Positions 24,616 to 33,705 of a stretch of DNA of 64,000 bases are shown here, one piece after another. A model generated the notes under the pieces. That model was not told where the DNA came from. It made no database searches and saw only the letters and a list, made by a program, of their open reading frames with translations. Made by a program: the position numbers and the translations under genes. Source of the DNA: Caldilineaceae bacterium (GTDB lineage Bacteria > Chloroflexota > Anaerolineae > Caldilineales > Caldilineaceae); the NCBI GenBank assembly GCA_026645575.1, contig JAPKMW010000062.1, forward strand, positions 1 through 64,000. Direction: 5' to 3'. Each line of letters opens with the position of its first letter. Position 1 is the stretch's first letter.

Positions 24616-24721
24616 AGCATGATCTCCACAAATAGGCATTACAATTTGCGTTGTGAGCCATTCTATCACAAAGGAAGGGCGAAGTTGTTACGTGTTTATT
24701 AACGCTCTCTTACAACGGGTA

Positions 24722-24754
24722 ACACCTGACAGGTTTTGGAAACCTGTCAGGTGT
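24722..24754. repeat. 15-bp inverted repeat of ACCTGACAGGT type
   Basis: Arms ACACCTGACAGGTTT (24722-24736) and its perfect complement (24740-24754) have a 3-nt loop. It is positioned downstream of the minus-strand SH3b gene (stop 24779) and may terminate it. This exact kind of hairpin is a common dispersed repeat in many bacterial genomes (recalled knowledge). Confidence 0.7.
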
Positions 24755-24778
24755 GTACGCCGCAAATGTCAACAGAAC

Positions 24779-26623
24779 CTAGAACTGTAAGATCCAATTG
24801 CCTGATCCATCGGGATCAGGGACGAAGGTAACCCAGAGGTCAAGCGTCTGTTCGGCTTCCAACATGAAATCATCATTTCCGCTCAGACCGCGCCAGGGTG
24901 AACTGGCGCTAAAGGCAATCATGCCGGGATAGACCAGCAGACTGATTGACTCGCCTGGTTGCAGATCAAATTCGCTGGCGCCCACCACCACGCGATAGCG
25001 TTGGTCCAACGTAAAGCGAATTTGTTGTTCAAAGCCATTGTGAATCACCAGCAGAGCCTGACCAGGGGGTATACCCTGGACAATCGTGGGTGTCGCCTCA
25101 GCAACGGGCGCAGCTTCCGCTTGGCCCGTTTCGGTTGCGGCTGTGTCATTGCCGCCAGTTGTTGCGGTCGTGTTACCCTCCGTCGTCGGGGCAGCCACTG
25201 GGGTCGGCGCTAGGCGACCATCGGTCACTTCGGCAACGGGTAAGGTACTGACACTGCCTTCGCAATTGACAAAGCCGGAGGTGCCGGCGACCCAGCCACC
25301 AGGCGCCACCTGATCACTGACAGCCAACCATTGCCCTTCAGCGTCGCGTCCGGTGACAACGACAGAGGCGGTTTGTTGGTCACTACGGATTTTCGAGACA
25401 ATTTGGTATTGCAAGCCCGGCCCGCTGCGCACATTCAACACCGGCACCAGGAGTTGACAAGTGATCTGCTGCGGCTGTTGCTGCGGCTGTTGCGTCCCTG
25501 CCGCCAGTGTACCAGCGTCCGCAACGATGGGTTGCAACAGCAGTACCTTCTCCTGGCTGTTGGCGACAGCGCCTACGTTGGCGACTTCGACCAAAGCGTA
25601 ATAGATCCCCGGTTCAGCATCATTCGGCGCCCATTCACACACCGTGCGACCATCGGCCTCCAGACAACTACGCAGGTATAAGATAGCCGGTGTATCCGGC
25701 TCAGTTATCAATTCCTGGACGCCAGCCGGTGGTAATTCATAAGTGGCGCCGGCGTAAAAAATCTGCTCCCGTTGACCAGTGCGGTTTTGCAGCCAGATCT
25801 GGTTATCAGGCGGTGTACCGGCGGCTTGCAGGGCCAGATTGACGCCCTGACTGTTAACCACCTCATAAAACTGGTCACGGTCAAGCAGATAGGGATCCCA
25901 AAAACAGCCTTCCTGTGTTTCGGGCAGGTTGGCGTCACAGTTGAACAAATTGAGAACCGCTGTCACACGTGGCAACGATAAGCCAATCGAGCGCAAGGGC
26001 GCCAGGTTATAGGTCGCGCCTTCGACAAAGAAGCGTACGTTGGCTTCGGTGCGATTGGCAATAATGGTGCCTTCAACTGGTCCAGCATATTCAGCATCTA
26101 ACGCGGTGACATCGGTGGTAACCGGCTGCGTTACCGTCGGATCAGTGGTGACCGCTGCCGTGGCTGCAGTAGTCACAGCGGCTGTCATGGTTGTCGCCGG
26201 GGAGGTGGTGATGACAGCGGTATTGGTCACCAGTTGATTGGAAACCGTCACTGGCTTCGACAAGGCAGCCGTCAGCGACAAAGCGGCTGTCTCGGAAAGG
26301 GCAACAGTTGGGCTGGCGGTTGGTGTCAAACGGGGGAGGACAACGGTAGAGCGCGGCGGTGTCGGCGCCACAGTTGACGTCAACATAACCGGCGCACGCA
26401 CGGCTACTTCCTGCTCGACCACATTAACGAGGGCATTTGCCATCACAAGCGCTTGATCGGCCTGCATCCCACTACTGAGGAGTGGACGGCGGAGATCAGC
26501 AGCCTGTACAGAAAGGGCGACAGGAGCGACAGGTTGGGTCAGGAGCGCATAGAACACGACCAAGGGGGCAATCGCCAATAGCCAGATGGTACGACGCATT
26601 TTCCCTCTTCCTTGCTTAAACAT
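24779..26623 (-). CDS. Secreted SH3b-domain protein with long Thr-rich region
   Basis: 614 residues. MFKQGRGKMRRT and a hydrophobic helix (about 13-32) form a signal or anchor. A Thr/Ala/Val-rich low-complexity region (about 75-180) follows, then two related beta modules (about 180-370, each with a YNLAPLRSIGL or YELPPAGVQEL-type line and Cys pairs). A bacterial SH3b domain (about 395-465, with LNVRSGPGLQYQIVSKI) precedes a second Thr-rich stretch and a C-terminal beta domain. It probably binds cell-wall or envelope polymers outside the cell. The start at 26623 is chosen for GAGGATTGT directly upstream; the frame is open further up through a 15-bp tandem repeat that is more likely regulatory. 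Confidence 0.75.
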   Translation of the reverse strand: MFKQGRGKMRRTIWLLAIAPLVVFYALLTQPVAPVALSVQAADLRRPLLSSGMQADQALVMANALVNVVEQEVAVRAPVMLTSTVAPTPPRSTVVLPRLTPTASPTVALSETAALSLTAALSKPVTVSNQLVTNTAVITTSPATTMTAAVTTAATAAVTTDPTVTQPVTTDVTALDAEYAGPVEGTIIANRTEANVRFFVEGATYNLAPLRSIGLSLPRVTAVLNLFNCDANLPETQEGCFWDPYLLDRDQFYEVVNSQGVNLALQAAGTPPDNQIWLQNRTGQREQIFYAGATYELPPAGVQELITEPDTPAILYLRSCLEADGRTVCEWAPNDAEPGIYYALVEVANVGAVANSQEKVLLLQPIVADAGTLAAGTQQPQQQPQQITCQLLVPVLNVRSGPGLQYQIVSKIRSDQQTASVVVTGRDAEGQWLAVSDQVAPGGWVAGTSGFVNCEGSVSTLPVAEVTDGRLAPTPVAAPTTEGNTTATTGGNDTAATETGQAEAAPVAEATPTIVQGIPPGQALLVIHNGFEQQIRFTLDQRYRVVVGASEFDLQPGESISLLVYPGMIAFSASSPWRGLSGNDDFMLEAEQTLDLWVTFVPDPDGSGNWILQF

Positions 26624-26644
26624 ACAATCCTCGTAAAACAATTT

Positions 26645-26704
26645 TACTGTAACGATAACGACTGCAATCGTAACATCTGTTATGATAACTTCTGTCATGA
26701 TAAC
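26645..26704. repeat. Four 15-bp tandem repeats upstream of the SH3b gene
   Basis: Four consecutive 15-nt units cover 26645-26704: TACTGTAACGATAAC, GACTGCAATCGTAAC, ATCTGTTATGATAAC and TTCTGTCATGATAAC. The common pattern is xxCTGTxATGATAAC, conserved best at the right end. They lie 22-82 nt upstream of the chosen start on the minus strand, where a promoter would be. The period is 1.5 helical turns, so alternate units face the same side. They could bind a regulator; an N-terminal coding extension is the alternative. Confidence 0.65.
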
Positions 26705-26790
26705 AGACGTGGGGGAAGGGGCAACCGTTATTTACGAACAATGTTTGGCACTACCTTGATATTATATATTGGTTAAACGAGAAAGCCAAT

Positions 26791-26820
26791 AAAAAACGCA
26801 GGAGCATGAGACTCCTGCGT
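26791..26820 (-). terminator. Intrinsic terminator of rpmG
   Basis: Stem ACGCAGGAG (26796-26804) with CTCCTGCGT (26812-26820) and a 7-nt loop, followed on the minus strand by six T residues (26796-26791). It lies 57 nt after the rpmG stop. Confidence 0.8.
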
Positions 26821-26876
26821 CGTCAACCAAATCTTAATTGTAGAAAAACGTTATCCAATCGTACTTTGTTCCACGA

Positions 26877-27038
26877 TTACCGGGTTTCACGATAGATCAC
26901 ATGGCGACGCAACGTCGGATCATATTTTTTCAATTCCAAACGGCCAGAATCATTGCGACGGTTTTTCTCCGTTAAATAAAAATGGGAACTCTCTGTGCTG
27001 CGTACCTTGACGATGACGCGCGGCCCCTTCTTTGCCAT
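26877..27038 (-). CDS. rpmG: Ribosomal protein bL33
   Basis: 53-residue protein of the large ribosomal subunit. It begins [20 protein letters not shown], continues with [10 protein letters not shown] and RLELKKYDP, and ends RHVIYRETR, a clear L33. The zinc-binding Cys pairs of the C+ form are absent, so this is the zinc-free type. Upstream AAGGAG and a promoter at 27182-27210 support it, and a terminator follows. It appears monocistronic. Confidence 0.95.
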   Translation of the reverse strand: MAKKGPRVIVKVRSTESSHFYLTEKNRRNDSGRLELKKYDPTLRRHVIYRETR

Positions 27039-27181
27039 GATGAAACTCCTTCAGCTACTCTTCCTTAAGCTACTCTTTTGATGCAAAAAACCCGATTCGA
27101 TGCGAAAACTGCTAACGTGAGAACTTCATTCCGGGTAATATCATGAATCAGCATAAAACTGCCGAATTTTGAACTTTGACA

Positions 27182-27210
27182 AGTATAGCGCAACTAGAAT
27201 TGAAAAGCAA
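27182..27210 (-). promoter_or_regulatory. Promoter of rpmG
   Basis: Minus-strand TTGCTT (27210-27205) and TATACT (27187-27182) are 17 nt apart; the -10 matches five of six consensus bases. Initiation near 27175 leaves a leader of about 137 nt before rpmG, long enough for some control, but no riboswitch-like fold was recognised. Confidence 0.6.
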
Positions 27211-27272
27211 GTTGGGCCACAACATAAATGCACTATGCAACATTACAGATGCAGTATGATGACACTATACCA

Positions 27273-28154
27273 TTAAAAGTAATGACCAATCAGCGGGCGC
27301 AGACGGTCAACCACCACTGGATCGACCACCCGGTGGTTGGTAATGATAGCGTAGGCCAAGGCATTCGCATAGGGCGAAGGCGGAGCGTCGGTCAATAGAC
27401 GAATGGCATTGACCACTGCCGCTTTGGCGACTTCCGCATTATGCGTCAACGTCTGCACCACCATCTCCACCGTCACCGGCTCGGCGCTTTCGTGCCAAAC
27501 ATCGTAATCAGTCACATGGGCCATGACGGCATAGCTCATCTCGGCTTCGCGCGCCAGTTGCGCTTCGGGGGTGGTAGTCATGCCGATAATATCCATGCCC
27601 CAACTACGGAAGACACGACTTTCAGCCTTGGTGCTAAAGCGCGGCCCTTCCACAGTAATAAAGTTGCCGCCGAGGTGAGCTGTGGCCCCAGTTGCCTGTA
27701 CGGCCCGATAGCAAATGTCACTCAGGAAAGTACAGAAGGGGTCGGCTACGCTGACATGCACCACCAGGCCGCCCGTTCCGGCTTGCGGATCATCAAAGAA
27801 GCTGAGGGCGCGGTTACAGGTGCGATCAAAGAGTTGATCGGGGATGACAATATGACCGGGCGCATATTTTTCCTGTAGACTACCGCAAGCGCTCACACCA
27901 ATCAGATACTCCACTCCTAGCAACTTGAAGCCATAGATATTAGCGCGCTGATTCAATTGGGTGGGGCTAATCCGATGGCCGCGGCCATGCCGGGCGAGAA
28001 AAGCCACGCGTTGTCCATCCAAGGCGCCAACCAAATAGTTATCGGAAGGTGGGCCGAAAGGCGTCTCTAGCGCAATCTCTTCCACATCTTGTAAAGCTTC
28101 AATGTGATAGACACCACTGCCGCCAATGACACCAAAGCGGATTTTTTCGCGCAT
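27273..28154 (-). CDS. mtnP: S-methyl-5'-thioadenosine phosphorylase (or close purine nucleoside phosphorylase)
   Basis: 293 residues. It phosphorolyses methylthioadenosine to adenine and methylthioribose-1-phosphate in methionine salvage. Family blocks visible are IGGSGVYHIEAL (10-21), FLARHGRGHRISPTQLNQRAN (phosphate site), the SACGSLQ segment, TVEGPRFSTKAES, and the MTTTPEAQLAREAEMSYAVMAHVTDYDVW nucleoside-binding part. TTTPE rather than MTxxPE-Cys variants, and the HVTDYDVW block, suit the MTA phosphorylase branch. It lies 28 nt after rfbC on the same strand. Confidence 0.9.
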   Translation of the reverse strand: MREKIRFGVIGGSGVYHIEALQDVEEIALETPFGPPSDNYLVGALDGQRVAFLARHGRGHRISPTQLNQRANIYGFKLLGVEYLIGVSACGSLQEKYAPGHIVIPDQLFDRTCNRALSFFDDPQAGTGGLVVHVSVADPFCTFLSDICYRAVQATGATAHLGGNFITVEGPRFSTKAESRVFRSWGMDIIGMTTTPEAQLAREAEMSYAVMAHVTDYDVWHESAEPVTVEMVVQTLTHNAEVAKAAVVNAIRLLTDAPPSPYANALAYAIITNHRVVDPVVVDRLRPLIGHYF

Positions 28155-28182
28155 CTGTTGGTTTCTCCTTAGTCTCTATCAG

Positions 28183-28722
28183 CTAGGCCGGGAGCTTAGC
28201 CGGCTCCAGATTCCGCCAAAACGGATTTTGTTGATCACGATTGGAAAGCAGTGGCGACACAATTCCCCACGGCACAGCCAGATCCGGGTCATTCCAGGCA
28301 ACACCCATCTCATCATGACCATTGTAAAATTGATCAACCACATAGACAATGGTGGCATCGGTGAGAGCAAAGTAACCGTGGGCGACGCCGGAAGGAATAA
28401 AAATACCCTGAGGAACAGCACCATCCACATCAAGCACAACACTGGCGCCATGAGTGGGGGAGGAGCGGCGCAAGTCAGCCAGGCCAATGCGAATATGTCC
28501 CTGCAAAACATACCAATAATCGACCTGGTGAAAATGATAGTGAAGGCCACGCAAGACGCCGGCGATGCTATCACTGCGATTGGACTGCACCTGCCCCCAG
28601 CTTCGTTCAGGAAACCATTCGGTGCGAAAGGTTTCGATAAAGCGACCACGGTCATCACCGAACAATTTTAAATCAACGACTTTGACGCCGGCAATTTGCG
28701 TCAACTCTCGAATAACGGGCAT
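28183..28722 (-). CDS. rfbC: dTDP-4-dehydrorhamnose 3,5-epimerase-like protein
   Basis: 179-residue cupin of the RmlC family, which epimerises dTDP-4-keto-6-deoxyglucose on the way to dTDP-L-rhamnose. Seen are DDRGRFIETFR, SNRSDSIAGVLRGLHYH (catalytic His region), QGIFIPSGVAHGYFAL and the YNGHDEMGVAWNDPDLAVPW end. The frame is open about 40 codons upstream, but the fold starts after Met at 28722 and the length then fits the family. No other rml genes are adjacent, although rhaM is elsewhere in the window. It precedes mtnP in one transcript. Confidence 0.87.
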   Translation of the reverse strand: MPVIRELTQIAGVKVVDLKLFGDDRGRFIETFRTEWFPERSWGQVQSNRSDSIAGVLRGLHYHFHQVDYWYVLQGHIRIGLADLRRSSPTHGASVVLDVDGAVPQGIFIPSGVAHGYFALTDATIVYVVDQFYNGHDEMGVAWNDPDLAVPWGIVSPLLSNRDQQNPFWRNLEPAKLPA

Positions 28723-29174
28723 AAATTGATTAATTCCTTTAGCATTGGTAAAATCAGGGAAAATACGTATAGTAGCAAGAGACCAGTATAGCACACGCAC
28801 CGGCGATTCATCCAAATAAATCGTCACTCCTAGCGAATCCATCACGAAGGCATCGATTACAAAATAATGGATTACGGTTAAGTTAATTAGACAACGAACA
28901 CCTCAAAACTCTGCCATATACAGTTTAAGTTCTAGACAGATATAAAGAGATATAGTATAGTAGAGGACAATGTACGTAATTACAGAAAAAGCGATGTCCA
29001 AGAGCGTGATAACAGCCTCGTGCTGCTGGTTTGCTTGTGTAACGACTTAGCCCGCTCCTAGCCGCACCCCCGCGGGGGTGCGGCTAGGAGCGGAGTAGTT
29101 ACTTGCATGTATATTTTCTAAGCAGATCACTGTAAGTGTATTTCTGTAAGTATATTTAATGGGAAGCGACCTTT
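28723..29174. other. AT-rich divergent intergenic region with a large palindrome
   Basis: About 450 nt between the rfbC start and a small plus-strand frame. It contains promoter-like AT-rich sequence for both directions but no pair of boxes good enough to annotate. The palindrome at 29052-29093 is its main feature. Confidence 0.5.
29052..29093. repeat. 42-bp perfect palindrome, GCTCCTAGCC family copy 1
   Basis: CCGCTCCTAGCCGCACCCCC followed by its exact complement, with no loop (centre CCCCCGCGGGGG). Outer part shared with two other copies in the window (29630 and 47750); the core differs. It has no T-run and sits in a divergent region, so it is not a terminator. Confidence 0.9.
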
Positions 29175-29390
29175 ATGAGTACATTAGTTTTTATTTTGCT
29201 TGTTCTGTTTGGTCTCAGCTTACTTTGCGCGCTTCTCATCATCAGTGCGGCTGTTGTCTCCAGCCGTTCCAGTAAGCGTCTGGCTGCCAAGGGTTTGATC
29301 GACCCGACGGAAGAAACACCGATACCGACAAAGAATGATTCATCAGCGGTAAAGCGCCAAGAGCAAACAACGACACGTATGGCGATTTAG
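29175..29390 (+). CDS. Small single-helix membrane protein
   Basis: 71 residues. One hydrophobic helix (about 4-29, LVFILLVLFGLSLLCALLIISAAVV) is followed by a short basic and polar tail (SSRSSKRLAAKG..., TEETPIPTKND). The upstream GGGAAGCGACC is a weak ribosome site. No family recognised. The composition is protein-like, but a gene this short with weak start signals remains tentative. Confidence 0.5.
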   Translation: MSTLVFILLVLFGLSLLCALLIISAAVVSSRSSKRLAAKGLIDPTEETPIPTKNDSSAVKRQEQTTTRMAI

Positions 29391-29749
29391 CAAAACAGTG
29401 AGTGTGATAAGTCGGTTACCCCAATAAACGCACACCGTATCCCAGATCACTAGCCAAACCACCCTTCCTTTTGGTATACTTACCCTAATCACAAAAGCGG
29501 GTGGTATTTCCCGTTGCGTAATTGATAATGAGAGCATTCTCACACCGGCTTATGGGTGAAGATGGCCGGCGCGGTGAGTTTGCGTTGGTTGCTGAGGATC
29601 AGTTATTTATCTGTGACTATTCAGCCTGCTCCTAGCCAGTCCGTGACTGGCCACCCATCGCCAGTCACGGACTGGCTAGGAACTCAATATTTACATTTAT
29701 CTCAGCAACCAGTGGTCAAGGGATCTGCCGCTCATATGAGGAGGATGTT
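29391..29749. other. Leader region of ftsH
   Basis: About 360 nt without a supported gene. It holds the second large palindrome (29630-29681) and the strong ribosome site AGGAGG just before the GTG start of ftsH. A TATACT at about 29477 could be a -10 box, but no clear -35 was found. Confidence 0.45.
29630..29681. repeat. 22-bp inverted repeat, GCTCCTAGCC family copy 2
   Basis: Arms TCCTAGCCAGTCCGTGACTGGC (first 20: TCCTAGCCAGTCCGTGACTG) at 29630-29651 and the exact complement at 29660-29681, with an 8-nt loop. Flanks AGCCTGC match the other copies. It lies 69 nt upstream of the ftsH start and may influence its message. Confidence 0.85.
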
Positions 29750-31570
<1,821 letters not shown>

Positions 31571-31574
31571 GATT

Positions 31575-32553
31575 ATGAGTGAGTCATCCTTGAATCTTCG
31601 TTCAACACCGTGGCATCGTTTCCTGGCGCGTGGCTTTGAAGATACGGTCGGGCGCGAGCGGGTAGTGGTGAAGAACGAATCCCCCCATCGGCAGCGAACC
31701 GCCAAAGGTCGATACGGTGCTGCTGCGGCGGGAAACGCCGACATGGACAGAAGCGCAACGCAATCTGCTGCCGGACGGCATTCGCGACACCGATGCATCC
31801 ACGATTTTAATTGAATTCAAGTATACGGAGTCGCTGACGCTGGATGCCATCTGGCAAGCGGTGGGGTATGACTATTTCTATCGAGCCAACCATGAACTGA
31901 CACAGGCGGAAGTTAGCACCTTCATCCTCTGCGCCAAAACGCCACAAGCCGACCGGTTAGCGGTTTTTGGCTACGAAAAGACGGAGTTACCGGGGGTCTA
32001 CCGCAGCCAAAACATCTATGTCGCGCACATTACGCTGCTGGCGCTGAATGAGTTACGCGACGAACCGCACAATGCGTTGGTGAAGGCGTTTGCCAGTCGA
32101 GCGAAGGAAAAAGCCAAAGCTTTTCGTCTGTTGCGGCGCTTTTGGCGCTTGTCTACGGAATTGTTGTTGATGTTCAAAGTCTTACAGGCTGTCTGGTCGT
32201 TACCGGAAGGAGCTACCATGAGTGAAATCTTGACACCCGAGCGTGTACTCGAGCTGGGAGAGGAATGGAAACGGCTTTTACTGAGCGATCTACCGCAGGA
32301 AGAGCTTGATGCGTATCTTAACCCGGACTACAAACGCGGCCTCGTCGATTCCGGTCGCGAAGAAGGTGCGAAAACGGGTAAACTCGAAACGCTCCAACAA
32401 ATTTTGCAGCACCGTTTGGGAGCGATGCCGGCTACGGTTTGGGAACGGTTATCCCACTGTACACTGATCGAATTGAACGATCTCGTCAACGCGGCGTTGG
32501 ATGCGACAACTTGGGCAGAATTTGTAACTGCTTTGCCAAAAAGAACAAGTTAG
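31575..32553 (+). pseudogene. Frameshifted PD-(D/E)XK/Rpn-like gene with DUF4351-like tail
   Basis: The frame opening at ATG 31575 gives MSESSLNLRSTPWHRFLARG ... KNESP and then loses sense in a run of six C (31681-31686). The adjacent frame continues naturally as PIGSEPPKVDTVLLRRETPT ... TSTILIEFKYTESL-like sequence (ILIEFKYTE holds E-x-K typical of PD-(D/E)XK nucleases). It ends in a tail typical of Rpn/DUF4351 proteins (GKLETLQQILQHRLGAMP ... ALDATTWAEFVTALP). A single base change in the C tract would restore about 325 codons. It starts 5 nt after the ftsH stop. Decay, phase variation or sequencing error are all possible. Confidence 0.65.
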
Positions 32554-32638
32554 CTCACATTTCTGGTAATTGTCAACTGCCTTGTTGCTGGTGGTACTGA
32601 TCCTGCTGATCATTGAATGATTCACTTGAAGCGCGCCA

Positions 32639-32971
32639 ATGGATGAACTTTTGAAGCCCGAATTTGTTTTGGGTATGGATGAGGAGAGCAAGCGTCTTAT
32701 CCTGAGTACCGTCACCCTACAAGAATTTCTTGCTTATGCTACCCCTGAGACCAAACGTTACTTCTTCAAGCAAGAAGATAAAAAGGGAAAATTGGCCGTT
32801 TGCGCGATGCTGGAAAAGATCTTACAGTAGCGGTTAGGGCCAGCGCCGACAGAAGTAAGCAATGCTTTACCCCAGTATACCCTGGCGGAACTCCCATCCC
32901 TCGTCAACCCGGCGCTCGATGCCACCACCTGGGCCGACTTTCTGGCCGCTTTGCCGGCAGCCAAACCGTAG
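32639..32971 (+). pseudogene. Duplicated tail fragment of the Rpn/DUF4351-like gene
   Basis: The 63-codon piece MDELLKPEFVLGMDEESKRL ... AMLEKILQ parallels the tail of the preceding gene (ILTPERVLELGEEWKRLLL ... ETLQQILQ). After an in-frame TAG (at about 32828) the same frame continues RLGPAPTEVSNALPQYTLAE and then LPSLVNPALDATTWADFLAALP, matching the neighbour's end. It is a tandem, N-terminally truncated and nonsense-interrupted duplicate. Confidence 0.7.
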
Positions 32972-33039
32972 ATCAGCGCTGCTCTCTGCGTAAAAAGGCG
33001 TTGCACCCCACTGGTGTGACGCCTTTTTTGTGATTACTG

Positions 33040-33305
33040 GACATCCCGCCGGATCCAGCACGATAGTATCCGCACCCAGTGGGCACCCGATAAAGCGCCC
33101 CAGCGCCGGATCATGCCACCGCTCGCCGTAGTAGTACAAACCCAGGCGGGCCTCTTCGCGTTGGCCGGTGTAGCGATAGGTGGTGGGGGTTTTAGCGAAG
33201 ACAATGTGGTTTTGGCCCCAGGGGCGATGGCGCACTTCGCCCGTTTCCGTGGTGCCGTTGATGGTGTAGGCCTAGCTGCCCAGGTGGTCACCCAGCAGCT
33301 AGGCG
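33040..33305 (-). pseudogene. Remnant of an RHS-repeat-associated core protein
   Basis: On the minus strand one frame reads LLGDHLGS, a stop (TAG), AYTINGTTETGEVRHRPWGQ and then YRYTGQREEARLGLYYYGER, WHDPALGRFI, GADTIVLDP. This is the conserved RHS core end, which normally precedes a variable toxin. Both ends are missing and a stop interrupts it, so it is a relic of a polymorphic-toxin or secreted RHS gene. Nothing toxin-like follows. Confidence 0.75.
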
Positions 33306-33312
33306 ATTTCTA

Positions 33313-33591
33313 TTAGCCCGATAACATTGTAATAACCACCCAAAGCAACACCCCAGATGTTAGCAAAAGTCCAACTGAGTGGGATAGCCTTGTAAACCAG
33401 ACCGTAAATAAAGTGGGAGAACCCTCTGTCTCGTTAGAAGCTGGCTTTCTAAATAGGCTTTTCTGAATAGTTAGAAATTCCGTATGTTCTTCGGGCAAAA
33501 ACCACGCGGTATAAGCACGTATCGCAAAGACAATGGTGCCAACAAGCGATAGCACAAACATTGCGAATAGATCAAGAGCTGATTCATTCAT
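33313..33591 (-). CDS. Small two-helix membrane protein, unknown
   Basis: 92 residues: MNESALDLFAMFVLSLVGTI starts an N-terminal helix (about 6-26), then a soluble loop (about 30-65) and a second helix (about 68-90). The start at 33591 is chosen for GAGG four nt upstream; 25 additional codons upstream look non-coding. No family recognised. It lies immediately after (upstream on its strand of) the RHS relic, so it could be an orphan immunity-type protein, but that is speculation. Confidence 0.5.
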   Translation of the reverse strand: MNESALDLFAMFVLSLVGTIVFAIRAYTAWFLPEEHTEFLTIQKSLFRKPASNETEGSPTLFTVWFTRLSHSVGLLLTSGVLLWVVITMLSG

Positions 33592-33705
33592 CTTGCCTCT
33601 CGGATTAAGAATGTATATGCGAGGTGTGCTAGCAAAGTAACGGCAGGGTACTTTAGGCAGATTCATCGATTAGTGGCACTTTGCATAATCATCTTCCTGA
33701 TCCAG

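Noticed and set aside
24779..26698. Upstream start of the SH3b protein at 26698
   Set aside because: It has no ribosome site and its first codons are the 15-bp tandem repeat; the ATG at 26623 has GAGG and a better signal start.
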